Source: Umbilicaria muhlenbergii
Taxonomy: Eukaryota; Ascomycota; Lecanoromycetes; Umbilicariales; Umbilicariaceae
DNA: 64,000 bases
Reading direction: 5' to 3'
NCBI GenBank assembly: GCA_000611775.1
Contig: KK106983.1
Location: 4,082,808 to 4,146,807 of the forward strand
Positions 44,272 through 56,533 of this stretch are shown here, in pieces. The notes below the pieces were generated by a model. That model ran no database searches and was not told the origin of the DNA. It worked only from the letters and a program-made list of their open reading frames with translations. The translations under genes and the position numbers were made by a program. Every line of letters starts with the position of its first letter. Positions within the stretch are counted from its first letter, which is position 1.

Positions 44272-47200
44272 ATGCGTCGCATACGCTTGCAAGTCCGCAT
44301 CGAGCCATTGGAAGCTCCCAGCTCACCATCTGCGCCCTCGGGGTCGCGTCAGGAAAAGATCTTGCCATGGACTGAGCCGTGTTCAGAAGATCTCCCAATC
44401 AGCGAATTATGGGCCAAGATCGAGGCCCGATTTGAGAGGATCTATCCAGGAAGAGGGTGAGTGCGATGGACTTTGTACTGCCAAGGGCCAACAATGGGCG
44501 CAGCTGACGGGAGTACGGGACGCAGACGACTTAGGATCAAGTATCTCCAAGATCATTATGGGTCCGTGTTGGACACCACCGAAACCGTGGGCGATATCTT
44601 CGACGATAGAACTGGTGGCGCTGAGCTCAACGCAACCTCGATTGTGCGCGTCGTGAGGTTTCCACCTGACCGCGAGGAACTGAACAACCCGCAACGTTTC
44701 GGCTCAATCATGCCAGAGTCGTTCGCAAGACCTCAGAAGCGGTTTTTGAGTAATATTCAGCCGACCGTCCCGAGCAATCTTAGAGAGATGGCCATCCTAG
44801 AGGATCTAGAAGCGAGTCAAGTTGGCGGTGGCTACGGCAGGGCTGACAAGCGTCAGAGGTTACAAGAAGCGACCATGTCTAAGAGGTTCGATCCGGATCG
44901 CCCAGTGCACTCGCGAGAGCGCGATTGTGGGGAGACCCCACAGCGAAGAATATCACCGGTGAGACAAGCTTCGCCGTCGCACCTCATCGAAGACTCTCAG
45001 CGACCCCTTGCACCCGGACGTAAGCACGAGTGCCCCCCGCTCAAGTTTCATTTAGTCTGACATCTCCTCTAGGTTCTAGTCCTTACGGCACGCCAACCTC
45101 TCTTTCCTTGATCGATCGTACGAATCATACCTCTTTTGGCACAGCAAATCAAGATGGAATCCCTGACTCGCCACCTGGTAAGACGAACTTGCAGTCAATA
45201 GTCGATCTCGACGACGACGACACGAAGTCGGAATCTCCAGATCTTGGTCGGAGTCTGTACGAAGTGCCACTTTCTCATGCCGGTACTCCAGCGGCAGTTA
45301 CGGAAATACCCACTTCAGAGGCTGCTGTTCAGGCTGTTCCACCAGCGGCAGGTACAGATATGCTTTATCCAGAGGCTGCTGATCACATTCTTCCGGTATC
45401 TATCGCTGCTTCCTCCTTACCTGAAGTTGTGACTGGGGCACTGCTCAGCAAAGACACCCCAAGGCAGACGCAGCCTGCAAGACTGCATGCCCCTCAACCA
45501 CCGACTTTTATTAAAGATTTCGCCGAGGGCTTGTCAAAACCAAAGCAGAGCCCAGGCCGTTCATTGCCGCGTAATCCACCTCAAGGCGTCTCAAAGTCTA
45601 GAAACAAGCCGTACGACATGTATGATCCCATCGAAACAGACACTGCGAATTCGCTAAAGCCGCAGGGCCGGCCAAACTCCTGGGGAGCTAAGCTTAGGTC
45701 CAATGAAAGCGTACAATTGCCGCCCTTTAATCACGTCAGGAAACCTCTGACCACTGGCGATATGCGGCCTCCAAGCTTAGGCACAGACGAACCGCAATCA
45801 AGCGCCACATATGCTATTCAAGGTAACGAACGGCCATTTCGACCGTTAGACGAGAACGTACACCGAGAGTCCGAGAACATTCACCTACAAGCATCTTCGA
45901 CCAAGGTACGTACACTAATGGAACCACCAAACATAGCTTCCTTAGACGTTATTGGGAAGCATCAAGAGTCTAGCCACAGTTCGTCGTCGCAGTTAGCGAA
46001 ACCAACCGAGGAGCCGAGATACGTCATCGTGCATCAGGAGAGACCGGTAGGCGATGTCTCTGACCAAGATATTCAAGGAAAGGCTCCAATCACATTGGAG
46101 AATAAAACTCGCCTACCCGAAGAGCAACTCTCGGAAGAATTAACACGACCTACCCAGCGACCAAAGGACGATGCACAGCAAGAGCGGCTGGACCGCAAGC
46201 GCAAAAGAGAGGAAGCTGAAATCCCGAGTAATACGAAGCTGGAGCTAGGGAGAGTGGAAGCAATGCCAGAGGAACACTACTTAGTACTACAAGCTAAGGT
46301 AGCCGGAGACCTGGAGCGGTCGAGCAAAGCATACGGAATCAAAGCGAAAGAGGAAAAGGCAGCGGAGCAGCAGAAGGTCAAAGAAGCTCAAGTGAAAGAA
46401 AAGAATACAATCTCGGAAAGGAAGGAGGCCACGGAGGCGGAACGAACAGAGGAGACCAAGGCAAAAGAAACCAAAGTGAAGGAGCAGAAAACTAAAATTC
46501 TCGAAAAGGATGCTAAGCGTTTAAAGACAGAGCAGACCGCAAAGTTCACTGTCAGACAAGATGCTGCGAAGCAAAAGGACGAACGGAAAATGAGGACGCG
46601 CACACCGGGAAGAAACGATAGCAAAGCAACCAAGAATCGTAGAGCAGAGCTAGCAATACAAAAAGCCCGAGAATTGTCTGAATCTGGAAGGCCGAAATCG
46701 TCAACCCCTCTGAGCTCAGCTGGGATCCAAGAAACAAACACCATATCGTTGACCGCCTTCTATCCGGGTTCTGGAGGCTCTAGATCATCGTCCCTTAGTA
46801 TAGAACATCCAAGTCCATTACAGGAAACACCTTCAAAGGGCACAAAAGCAGGAGAACAGCCACCTCTCACAAGTGCTCTGCGAAAGTCTCCCAACCCACT
46901 TCGTCGGTCAGTCTCCTCAATCTCTTGGGCGAATCCTATCGTACCCCCCGACATCTCGACACCTGCCAAACCTCCAGCAACAGCGCCGAACCCAAGCGGC
47001 GCTAAGCGTGCAGGGTCGTCTCCTATCACCTCGGCTAGTGTTGCAGCATCTCACACGCGACAACCCTCCGTCGTAATCACACGGACTTCATCCCACACAT
47101 CTGTAGATACGAGCCAAAAGAAGTCGCGAGATCCTCCAAAGAACACCAGTATGAACACCAAGAAGCAAACGAGGCTGAATGTGAAGGGAGATTTCAAGCA

Positions 47201-48458
47201 GAAAGGACGTGTCATCGATCCTCCGAGTCCCCCAAAGCCAGCTGTAGAGGAAACTTTGGTCATATCTTCAGACGGCGATGACACAGTCTCCTCGTACTTT
47301 TCCGATCTCGATGAGAACGTGCAAGAGACATGTACCGCAAAAGCTGGGCCATCTTCAAAGAAGAAGGCAAAATCCGATGTAAAACTGGCCACGGCTAAGG
47401 CAGTCATCACCCCGAAGACGCGGCCTAATTCCCACGGCATGACTGCCCAACACGCCCCCGTCAAGCAGGCAACTCCAACTATTGAGGGCGCTACCAGCTC
47501 TCGGCAGGCTGAGGCGGTCGCCACAGCGAAGACGCTGCCAGGTTCGCAAGACATAACTGCTCGACAACAAGGTCCAGTCAAGCAGGCATCTCTAAACACT
47601 GAGACTGCTACGGGCTCTCAACACAATGTCGCTACCGACACTCAGTCAAGGGCATCATCCCGGTCTCCCGCACGTTACGTTTCTAGCACCCCGAGCACGA
47701 CCTCTAGCTCGAGGACCAAATCAGATGCTAGCGACGTGTCTTCCTCACCACCCGACATCACACCAGAACATAGCAGCCAAGCACCGCTGGAGATGAAGTC
47801 TACATCTGTGGAGAGTAGGAGTTTCAGCAGTAGTCTAAAACCCGAAGGTGTGAAGACAACACTGGCAGCGGATCGACGTTTATCGTCACAGTCTTCCGGT
47901 ACACCCTCGACGCAGCAGTCACAAAATACAGATGCCATGAGTGTCGAGAGCGCCCTTGACCAGCAACTTCAACGCGAATCTCGGCAATTCTCGGAGCCAG
48001 CCCAGATCCAAGTTAAATCATCACCTCCAACTACCAGATCCCAGGCATTAAAATCAAACTCACAGATGACTCCATCAGAGTACCAGTATACCATGTCAGG
48101 ACCTCGATCAACCAACATCCGCTTCCCCAGCCTTTCCAAACTCAAAAACAAGCCGCCCAAGTACGATCCGAAGGAGCATCTCAAGCACGCGAGCTTCTTG
48201 TCCTCGCAGAAACGAGACGATCCCAAACCGGTTACTAGTTCCCAAACTAATGGAGTGACTCATGACGACGAGAGCTCTTCCGACAGTGACGATGAAAGCG
48301 ACACCAGCTCGGACAACGACAACAATAGTACCAAAGCTCATCAAAATCCATTCTCCAGCCCCGTGGGGAGCCAGCTTAGCAAGAAGTCGGACGGTAGAAA
48401 TGCGAAGGGGCTATCGTCTCTATTCAAGCGTAGGTTTTTCGCTAGCAGACCAGATTAA
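44272..48458 (+). CDS. Net1/Dnt1-like nucleolar protein (Cdc14-binding N-terminal domain)
   Basis: Exons 44272-44456, 44514-45019 and 45073-48458 join to 1,358 aa. Residues about 1-110 match the ubiquitin-like N-terminal domain of Net1/Tof2/Dnt1: RIRLQVRIEPLE, LPISELWAKIEARFERIYPG, RLRIKYLQDHYGSVLD, TVGDIFDD and SIVRVVRFPP. Relatives hold Cdc14 phosphatase in the nucleolus and act in rDNA silencing and mitotic exit. The rest is disordered, S/P/T-rich, with an E/K-rich, probably helical segment (about residues 600-755), a SUMO-interacting-like acidic motif (TLVISSDGDDTVSSYFSD) and an acidic serine run near the end before a basic C-terminus (LFKRRFFASRPD). Intron 1 (57 bp) has a GCTGAC branch-like site and a GAG acceptor; intron 2 (53 bp) is standard. 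Both joins preserve frame and homology. Confidence 0.75.
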
Positions 48459-49376
48459 GAGATGCGTTTCTTACCATTCTGTGTATAGTCGCGAAGCGTC
48501 ACGGTGTCAATGGGTAAACGGGAAGGCCGTAACTGGCGAGATTCCTCTCCTACTTCGGGCGACACGATCATCAAGAGTGGAGTGTTCAGATACTAATTCT
48601 AGCCTATGCTGTTGTTCTGCCAACCACAATTATCTAGAAACCTCGTAAAGCCTTGGAAACCCGGGGCCTTCGAGTTTCTGTACCGTATACCTCTTTTACA
48701 CTCCATGTTCCATATTCGGTATGTCAATGTGTCGGTCACCATTGCGACGACGGCGACGAGTCATAAAATGCCTAGGCATGGCTGTGTACCTCAAATGTTC
48801 ACGATTCCATGTACTGTCCAATCTACGGTACGGCTTTTCGTCGCCTGTATTCATCAAGAGGCTGGAACGACATCGACAGTGTCGCTATTAACCATTGACT
48901 AATTTCTTCTTGTGCTCTTTCGGGATGGGTATAGACGAGTTGATGCACGAGATCAAGCTCGTGGAGTAAATCTCTGCGATACCTCGAGAAACTAAGGGAG
49001 AATGTCTCAATACGCTCGCTGATGAGCGCCGTTCCATGCAGGATGTGGTATCGTAAAAGACTCTAACGCCGCGGGAGCAATCCTATAATGCATGCCTCTA
49101 CAGTCGTTCAAGGAGAGAGCTCTTCGTCAAAGTCTCCACCAGCAACCAGGATGCGTCACCCGCCTCTGGTCAGGCTACATCCAACGATCTCGTCAGCCTT
49201 GGGAACATGCAGACAGGCAATAGTACACCGCACTCACCCTTCCTTCTCCAGCATCAACTCCACATTATCCGGATCCCTCCGAAACTCATCGTTACTCTAT
49301 CCCTTTTATTCATAATAAGCCTCCAATCTCGCCCCTTCCACAAACCCCCCATTCCATCTTCCCCCCCCGGAGCAGC
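48459..49376. other. Convergent intergenic region
   Basis: This lies between the 3' ends of the Net1/Dnt1-like and Erv2-like genes. No supported gene. Confidence 0.4.
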
Positions 49377-49998
49377 TCAACTCACCGCCTTCTTCCCCCC
49401 CTCCCCCGCACACCCACAATCGTAAAACTCCCCAATATCCGAGCAGTCAAACACCGCCTTCCCCAGACTCTTATTAACCTCATTATGCACATGACACCCC
49501 CACGCCGCAGCCGACGACCGCGACTGGACCTGCGGTGGGTACTTGATCAGGATCTGCCGGAAATGCCCCGCGCATTCGCCACTGCCGCAATCAGCAACGT
49601 AATCGCCCTCACCTCGCGGGGCTATAAGTGGCGGGACGGGCGTACCAAGGGTACAAGCGCGCGAACAGATGCACGTACGAGAACAGCGCCGTGCTCTCGT
49701 CCTGCGTCGGGGTGTCGGGGAAGCGCGCCATGGTGGTGTGGAAGAGCTTCCATGCGGCGCGGCCGAGTTCTGCTTTTAGGGTCTCGTTCCCTAGTTTGCC
49801 CATTATGGCGGCGCCTTTGAGGGTGGATTCGGGGACGTCGATGGGGTGGATGGGGGTGGAGCTGTAGTCGGGGTTGGGGTGGTGGGGGTTGGAGCGCTGG
49901 GGACCGGAGAGGAGGATGAAGGTGAAGGAGAGGAGGCCAATGGCGGCGAGGAGGAGGGTTAGGAAGCGCCGGTTGGCGATTGTGGCGGGGGTGGGCAT
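49377..49998 (-). CDS. erv2: FAD-linked sulfhydryl oxidase, Erv2 type
   Basis: Exons 49998-49646 and 49581-49377 join to 185 aa. Erv2 enzymes make disulfides in the endoplasmic reticulum and pass electrons to oxygen. The N-terminal hydrophobic segment (RFLTLLLAAIGLLSFTFILL) is a signal anchor, distinguishing it from mitochondrial Erv1. The Erv/ALR domain has LGRAAWKLFHTTMARFPD, then LYPCGECAGHF with the CxxC active site at Cys118/Cys121, formed exactly across the 64-bp intron, followed by KYPPQVQSRSSAAAWGCHVHNEVN (FAD contacts) and a C-terminal FYDCGC. That terminal CGC is the expected shuttle cysteine pair. Other splice choices would give an abnormal CxxxxC, so this join is favoured. Confidence 0.92.
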
Positions 49999-50401
49999 GG
50001 TTGGTGGAGATCTGCGGAGGGGGGTTAGGGGGTGGAGGGTGAGTAAGAGTGCGTGCGGTGGTGAGGAGGGAGTTGAGGGGAAGTCATAGGGTGGGGATGG
50101 TAAGGCTCAATAACCTTGGTCTGTTGCGTGGAATGTTGAAACAAAAGGTTTCCTCGACCTTATGACGAGTTGTGCAAATTCCGGGGTTTATACAGCGGGC
50201 TCGGGCGCTTGCATAAGCTTGGCCTGAAGAGCCGATCTCGGCGCCGGCTGGGTGCATAAAAAATGGAGCTGACGTGAGCAGGTGGTTAGGGTAGGGCTTA
50301 TGCGACTTTACCTACCTCCTCTGCCTTATCTGCCCACGTGCCCTCATCTACTACAGCTGATCAACCGGTAGCATAAAATACTGAAAAACGTCGAGCCCAA
50401 G
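49999..50401. promoter_or_regulatory. Shared upstream region of the Erv2-like and BCAT-like genes
   Basis: The two start codons are 403 bp apart in head-to-head orientation, so this interval must serve both promoters. It is purine-rich near the erv2 side. No specific factor site is claimed. Confidence 0.5.
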
Positions 50402-51673
50402 ATGCCCTTCCCGCCACCACCCGTAAACACAATCGGTACGCTGCCCTGCGGCGTCCCTGCATACTGTTTGCGCCGTGTAACCGGGCTGACGTGAAACTCT
50501 CACAGACTGGAGTGACATCGGATTTCGAGTACGAGAAGGTCAGACGAACCTTCCTTATACCGATCTTTAATCCTACTCACGCAAAAGACAGTCAAAGGTC
50601 ATATCGAATCCCACTACAGCGTCAAGACCGGACAATGGAGTCCTCCCCAATTCGTCGAGGACCCGTTCCTTCGCATCCACGGTATGGCACCTGGCCTCAA
50701 CTACGGCCAACAGGCATTCGAAGGGATAAAAGCCTTCCGCACTCCTCAAGATGAAATCGTCATCTTCCGCCCCTCACAGAACGCTTCTCGACTGTCCCAC
50801 TCTGCCTCCTTCATCTCCATACCCAGTGTGCCCAATGAACACTTCCTCAAGTGCGTTCACCTAGCCGTCGCTCTCAACGCTGAATATGTTCCGCCTCACG
50901 AGACGGGCGCCGCCATGTACATTCGTCCACTACTGTTCGGCAGCTCGGCACAACTGGGGCTGAACCCGCCGGAAGAGTACACATTCTGCGTCTACGTGCT
51001 TCCCGTGGGAGTCTACCACGGCGTCCACCCCGTCGACGCCCTGATTCTAGAACACTTCGATCGCGCCGCGCCAGACGGCACGGGGTCCGCGAAACTAGGC
51101 GGCAACTACGCGCCGGTACTGCGGTGGAGCGAGCAAGCCCGACAGGAAGGGTTTGGAATCACGTTACATCTAGACAGCAAGACCCGGGAAGTCATCGATG
51201 AGTTCTCGACATCGGGCTTCGTGGGCGTGAAGAAGGATGGGGAGCAATACTCGGTGGTGGTGCCGGACAGCAAGAATGTAATCAAGAGCGTGACGTCGGA
51301 GAGCGTGTGCGAGATCGCCAAGTCGTTTGGGTGGAAGGTCGAGTGCCGGCCCATCCACTACGATGAGCTGTCGTCTTTCTCGGAGATCATGGCCGCGGGC
51401 ACGGCGGCGGCGTTAGTGCCGATCAAGTCGATCACGATGAGGTCGAAGAATGACAAATTCGAGTACCAGGAAAAGAGCGAGGAACCAGGGCTCGGGCCGG
51501 TGTGTGTCAAGTTGTTGAGTACACTGAAGGGCATACAGCAGGGGAAGATTGAGGATTCGTTTGGGTGGTTGGAATATGTAAAGGAGCCCAAGGGGTTTCA
51601 TCAGAAGGGAGATGTGAACGGGGTGGACGACACTACGAATGGGATTCCGAACAATGTGGATAAGCTACCGTAG
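50402..51673 (+). CDS. Branched-chain-aminotransferase-like PLP enzyme (fold type IV)
   Basis: Exons 50402-50435, 50506-50538 and 50592-51673 join to 382 aa. It is a class-IV PLP transaminase close to the fungal BCAT group that includes ToxF-like enzymes of secondary metabolism. It carries DWSDIGFRVREVKGHIE from three spliced exons, LRIHGMAPGLNYGQQAFEGIKAFR, AAMYIRPLLFGSSAQLGL, the PLP lysine in GTGSAKLGGNYAP (Lys190), and EIMAAGTAAALVPI near the phosphate site. There is no mitochondrial targeting sequence, so the product is probably cytosolic. No NRPS or PKS is seen nearby, so a role in a metabolite cluster is not supported here. The second intron's acceptor was placed at 50591 because the earlier AG breaks the frame. 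Confidence 0.9.
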
Positions 51674-52376
51674 ATAGGACGGTAGAAGAATGGTTGGAGG
51701 CGTTTTGGCCCTTGTTATCAAGAGCTTTGACATCGCCGAGCTAGACATGGGGCTTGACTAAAGCCACTCTTTCTAGAGCGGCTTGTAAATCAAAAATGAT
51801 ACATCCGCGCTGATCTTTATATGGATTCGACCTGTGTCACGAACACTTGCCGTTCCTTAAAGGTTCTTGTGCATTGTGGACTATGCCGCACATTGCACTA
51901 AGACAGCACTTGTCGGTGTCTCGTCTCAAGAGTTCTATCTATATAGCCCGGTGACAGTGGATGATTTGGGCGATCAGCGATAGTGACTGTATTCGTAGTG
52001 GTGCCCTGGTGTGTGCAGGAACCGCGTGTCCAGGAATAGTCACGCGGCGCACGCAAATGACAGAACGGCGTGGTCCGATAGGATGTGCCACCCTCGGCAG
52101 GATAAGAATAACCACAGACGTCAGGACACACCGGTGCTCACGCAATCCTCAAACACCAGACCAAGACCAAACACCAAACACCACACACCAAACACCAAAC
52201 ACCACACAGAAACCGCCCCTTGCTTCCACAACTCCGCGAACCACTACCGTACTCGAGTACGATTGCGACAACATTGTTCCCCGGAATCTGCACTTTCTTC
52301 ACCTTCTCACATCTTCAACCTTAGCTGAACCTTGTCATCATCCGTTCCAACACATCTCAAACGGCGGTAAACAGTG
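51674..52376. other. Intergenic region
   Basis: Holds the BCAT-like 3' end and LYAR promoter. A simple A/C-rich repeat (ACCAAACACC-like units) lies at about 52158-52210. No supported gene. Confidence 0.4.
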
Positions 52377-53988
52377 ATGGTGTCTTTTTCCTGCGAGGTA
52401 CGACATGCGCTTCGAGACCCCTCCATTGCGCACGAATGCAGAACAGTCGTTGCTAACGTGCGCATTTTACTGCCATAGAACTGCGGCGATGTTCTCACGA
52501 AGAAAAAACTCGATGCGCATCACCGCCAATGTCGTGGCTCTTCCTTTACCTGCCTCGACTGCATGACGCACTTCAGAGGGACCGAATACAGGGAACATAC
52601 TGTACGTTTTCTCGAATTTCCATACAGTTACTTGTCGCAAATGCCTTTTGAGAGTGGCGATCAGAGTATGTCTGAATCCAAGGCTGCCCAATCGTCTAAT
52701 CATGGCCTTCAACCTTTCATAACAGCTTACACCGGATGCAAACGACTGACTTCTTGCATTACAATAGTCTTGCATTTCGGAGGCGCAAAAGTACCAAGGA
52801 GCACTCTATAAAGAGAAGCCGACCAAACAATCCAAAAAGCCTGCCATCAACATCCACTCAACCTCCATCGTCCCACGAAAGGCTTACGTCGAGGATGCGC
52901 CGGATGCAGACACGGGTAACGCTGTTGCCATCGTGGATGTTCCTCCGCCAGCACCAAGTCCGCCTCCAGCCGTACCTCCACCTGCCATCGCTCAAGCCGT
53001 CAGTGAAGCCATCAATGTCTTCGACTTTTTGGTAACCGACGAAACACCAAATGCCTCGAAAATATCCCTCGGAGGCACCAAATCACAGATGCAGATGGTA
53101 GGGGGCGCACCTCCGATATTTGAGGCGGGAGGACATCTGCCAAGTGAACTGGAAGGGGATCGGGGACTCAATGGACCTGACCTTGAGTTTGAAGAGAATG
53201 GATTCTCGTACGGAGCAGCTCCTGTGCTGGCGAACGGACGGAAGGCGAAAGTCGAGTTCGCCACTCCCGCCCCAAAGAGAGAGCAGAATGGGGGGAGGGA
53301 AATAGTATACGAACTAGAGGGCAGTAACCAAAGGTCTACAGACAAGAAGCGCAAACGCCACGCGGTGGAGGAATTGGACCTTACCGCTGCGCGATCATCG
53401 GTCGAGCAAGACGAGGTTATGGCAGATGCACCAGCGCTACACACCGGTCTCACTGGCGGTCTCAATAGGCTTCTCTCATCGTCCAAGTTTCCGCCGAGCC
53501 CAGACTACTCCGGAGGAGATATCTACGAAGTAAGCCCCATAAGTCCATTAAAGCGAACAAGGCCGGCGCAGGGAGAAAAAGAAAGAGGAAGGATATCATC
53601 GGCACTGGTCCGCACTCGAAGAGTCTCCACTTCGAGGCGCACTTCAGATGAAAGCCGACCTCGAAAGAAGCACAGTTCACACCGCCACGCACACACTGAG
53701 GACCGACCAAAGCGCAAACTCAAAGCCATCGAGTACTACAGCCAAGACAAAGACGACTCCCAGCAGCAATTGGTCGTCTACCGTACTCGAGCGGAGCTCT
53801 TCAAATCCCTGGTCACCAAAGGGCCTGAGAGCGAGAGTGGCTGCAGCATGAACAAGGCGCTGAAGAGGTATCACCGCGAGAGAGGAGAGTCGGGACTGGG
53901 ATTGGGCAAGATGGAAGAGGAGAAGGAGTTGTGGAAAGCGTTGCGCTTGCGACGGAATGAGCGGGGAGAAATCGTCATCTTTTTCTGA
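52377..53988 (+). CDS. LYAR-type C2HC zinc-finger nucleolar protein
   Basis: Exons 52377-52397, 52479-52601 and 52768-53988 join to 454 aa. The N-terminus is the paired LYAR zinc finger: MVSFSCENCGDVLTKKKLDA with Cys6, Cys9, a His near 21 and Cys25, then Cys32, Cys35, His47 and Cys50, followed by the family signature SCISEAQKYQGALY. LYAR proteins act in the nucleolus in ribosome biogenesis and transcription. The long remainder is proline-rich then disordered and basic (KKRKRHAVEE, RPRKKHSSHRHAH), with a conserved-looking C-terminal end KALRLRRNERGEIVIFF. Introns of 81 and 166 bp are in frame; the first exon codes only seven residues. Confidence 0.88.
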
Positions 53989-55317
53989 AGGGCGCCCGTC
54001 CGTGTACCTGCATGTGATGTTCCACCCGCTTCTGGTTGTGTGTGCTGATGAAGGATTAATTTGCGTTGACGCCATCCGCATTGTGCTATGATCGCGGAGG
54101 CATATCCTTCCAGTCATTCTCTGTTTCATTTGGCCTGGTTTCCTGTATATTATTTCTCGCTCTTCCGATGCGCCGCGACTGGTTCGCGGATGAAGTCATT
54201 CGGACGGTCTGAAGCGTACAGTTACTAATACCAACTGCCTAATGCACCATGAGCGCCTCTTTCACGCTTTCGCTGAGGAAACCCGTGCTTCAATCTCTCG
54301 TCGAAGCTATGTGTTTCAGATGATGTTTAGATAAGGCTTGCAGAAAGACAAAAACTGCCACAATCTCATGCGGCAAATATTCTCTAGCTAAGGTAGTTCA
54401 TACTCGCTACGAGTGAGCGAGTTCACCACATCGATCTAGTCTGAATGGCCAATCTCCCATTCCTCGTCGAGGATCATCCCGACGCGATCCTCGGTGTCTG
54501 TGGTGCAGCGGCTACGGACCGCCCTCCGCATGAAGGGGCATCGACCCGATAGGCACGCAATTGACGCCTCCAGCGGCTCCCACCTTACGCTACGCCCACA
54601 AGCGCCCAACTCCTTCCCACCACCGCGTCGGGACCTCACCAGCACGAACATCGGTATTCCGTCCTGGCCGCCAACATCCCAGCAAGGCTCGAGCTTAGAC
54701 ATCGGCCTTGGCGTACCGCAGTAGAGCCAGCCAGATCCTCCCGTCAAGACACGCCCGAATGGTTGGGAAAGGGAAGGGGAGAAATAATACCCGCGACGTG
54801 CCGGCTCCAGTGCAAAAGGCGCGCCTGTGGGGCGATTTGGTTGACGAGACGCACTGATAACGGCCGGCTGATGGGGAGCTACCGTACGGAACGATGGCTT
54901 GAGGGTTTTTTTGGCATGCGCGCATACGTAGGGGCTTCGGGGGCTAGGGCTGGGCTGGGCGAATGGGTGCCTGCGTCGAGCGAGCATGTGAACGACGGGG
55001 CGTTGTGGACGCTATGAGGTAAGAGAGAGAAGGCGGATAGATGGGAGTGGTATTGGCGATAAGAAACCATGGCAAGGGTTGCGCGACTATCGATTCGCAC
55101 GCCAGAAACCTCGCGATACTACGCACCGGCCGGGGAAAAAAAAAAGTTCGAGGTGTTGAGCTATCGCTCGAGCTCAACAGTGAGAGAGTTTGCGAAGCTG
55201 TATAAAGACACTGTCGCACCCACACGTTATGTTGCTAACCAACCAGCCGGCCAGCCACTCAGTCCGTATCCTCCCAACCAGTCAGCAGCAACCGACTCAC
55301 CACCCTCTGTTACAACA
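53989..55317. other. Intergenic region
   Basis: A minus-strand 183-codon frame at 54436-54987 starts with ATG but is arginine/proline/cysteine-rich without motifs, so I do not call it. The remainder should include the promoter of the cysteine-rich secreted protein. Confidence 0.35.
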
Positions 55318-55977
55318 ATGATGCACCACCTCCTCTCCTTCCTCCTCCCTCTCCTCGCCCTCACATCCCTCATCTCCGCCCACCCCCTCCTCCTGCGCGA
55401 CCCCTCCCCCAAACGCACCACGCGGCAACCAACGACCTGCCCCAACTACGCCACCTCCCCCATAAACCCAACCCAATACATGGGCGCCGAACCAAACGGT
55501 TGCAGTTGGAAGGGGGCGTTTATATGTGCAAATTTACTGGTGGGATGCCCGGCTGTGTGTATTGAGGCAGCGCTGGAGGTAGGGTGAGTTAGTTGCTTTT
55601 CTTTTCCAGTGTTGTCTTTTTAAACCCCTAGGACTCTCCCTCCGCCTTGACCCTTCTTACCCCCCACCCCCCCGAGCGTTCCCTATCTCCCCCGCTCCCA
55701 ACCCTTTCTCCCTTCCTCTTTCGCAGCAGCAGGGCACCACTAACCCCCTTCTCCCGACAACAGAATCAACCCCTTCACCGACGTGCCCTGCCTCAGCTGT
55801 CTCGGCTACGGCGCCGGCAGCTGCGCGGAGTGTTTCGTGGCAGTGGGCGGGTTTCCGACGTTCTGTGCTGCGAGTCAGAAACTGCCGAAGTCGTACGCGG
55901 GGTGTTTGAGTGGGACTTGTGGGAAGAAGGTTCTGAGTTTGCCGGGGGCGGGGGCGGGGGTGAGGGTGACTGCGTAG
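55318..55977 (+). CDS. Small cysteine-rich secreted protein (effector-like), unknown function
   Basis: Exons 55318-55583 and 55764-55977 join to 159 aa. The start MMHHLLSFLLPLLALTSLIS gives a textbook signal peptide; the upstream open frame is ignored because it would bury it. The mature protein has about twelve or more cysteines, many in close pairs (CLSCLGYGAGSCAEC, FPTFCAAS, GCLSGTCGKK), a pattern that implies several disulfides. Size, signal peptide and cysteine content resemble secreted effectors or small antimicrobial-type proteins, but no known family is recognised. The 180-bp intron donor (GGGTGAGT) and CAG acceptor keep frame. A basic site (SPKRTTRQ) after the signal could be a propeptide cleavage point. 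Confidence 0.7.
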
Positions 55978-56533
55978 GGGGGTGGCAATATGGAAAAAGG
56001 GGTGGGAAATGGGGGAGAGTGGGAGTGGGAGAGGGGAGGGGAGGGACGGATGGAGTGAATAGAGGAGGGGGAGGGGAAGAGGGAATGGCGGAGGGGGAGA
56101 GGAATGGAGAAGAGGGTATGAGGAAGAGCAGAGTGTGTGTGTATATATGGGAGGCGTTTATAGGGATCCATCGGATGGCGGGATGGGAAATGGGGGATTG
56201 GGTGGGACATAGGCGGTGGCGGGATAGTTGTATAAAAACCATGCGACACAGCGACATTGTGAAGGCATTGTATTGGGGTGCATCTGTGTGTGGTGTTCAT
56301 GTATTCAAACGTGCGATGAACATTGCCACTTCACCTAGGTGTGGGAAGTCAGTCCAGGATCATGTAGATATGATGCACTCCCCACTTTTGGGACTAGCCT
56401 CGTGCTCTAACTCAAAGACGACGATACGGCCACGCCTCGTTCTTCCAACTACACCCACCTTTTACAGCAACCCTCTATCCATGCCCTACTACTGATACGA
56501 GTCTAATAGCTGTCAGCCAGAAATCCAGTAGCC
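55978..56533. other. Intergenic region, purine-rich
   Basis: The plus strand from about 55978 to 56110 is almost all G and A; minus-strand frames here are low-complexity artefacts. It should include the promoter of the FAR1-domain gene. Confidence 0.45.

Noticed and set aside
54436-54987. 183-codon minus-strand frame starting with ATG
   Set aside because: Composition is arginine/proline/cysteine-rich without motif, splice partner or family resemblance; likely a chance frame.
55793-56300. Proline/serine-rich minus-strand frames
   Set aside because: Antisense of a GA-rich tract next to the real plus-strand secreted-protein gene.
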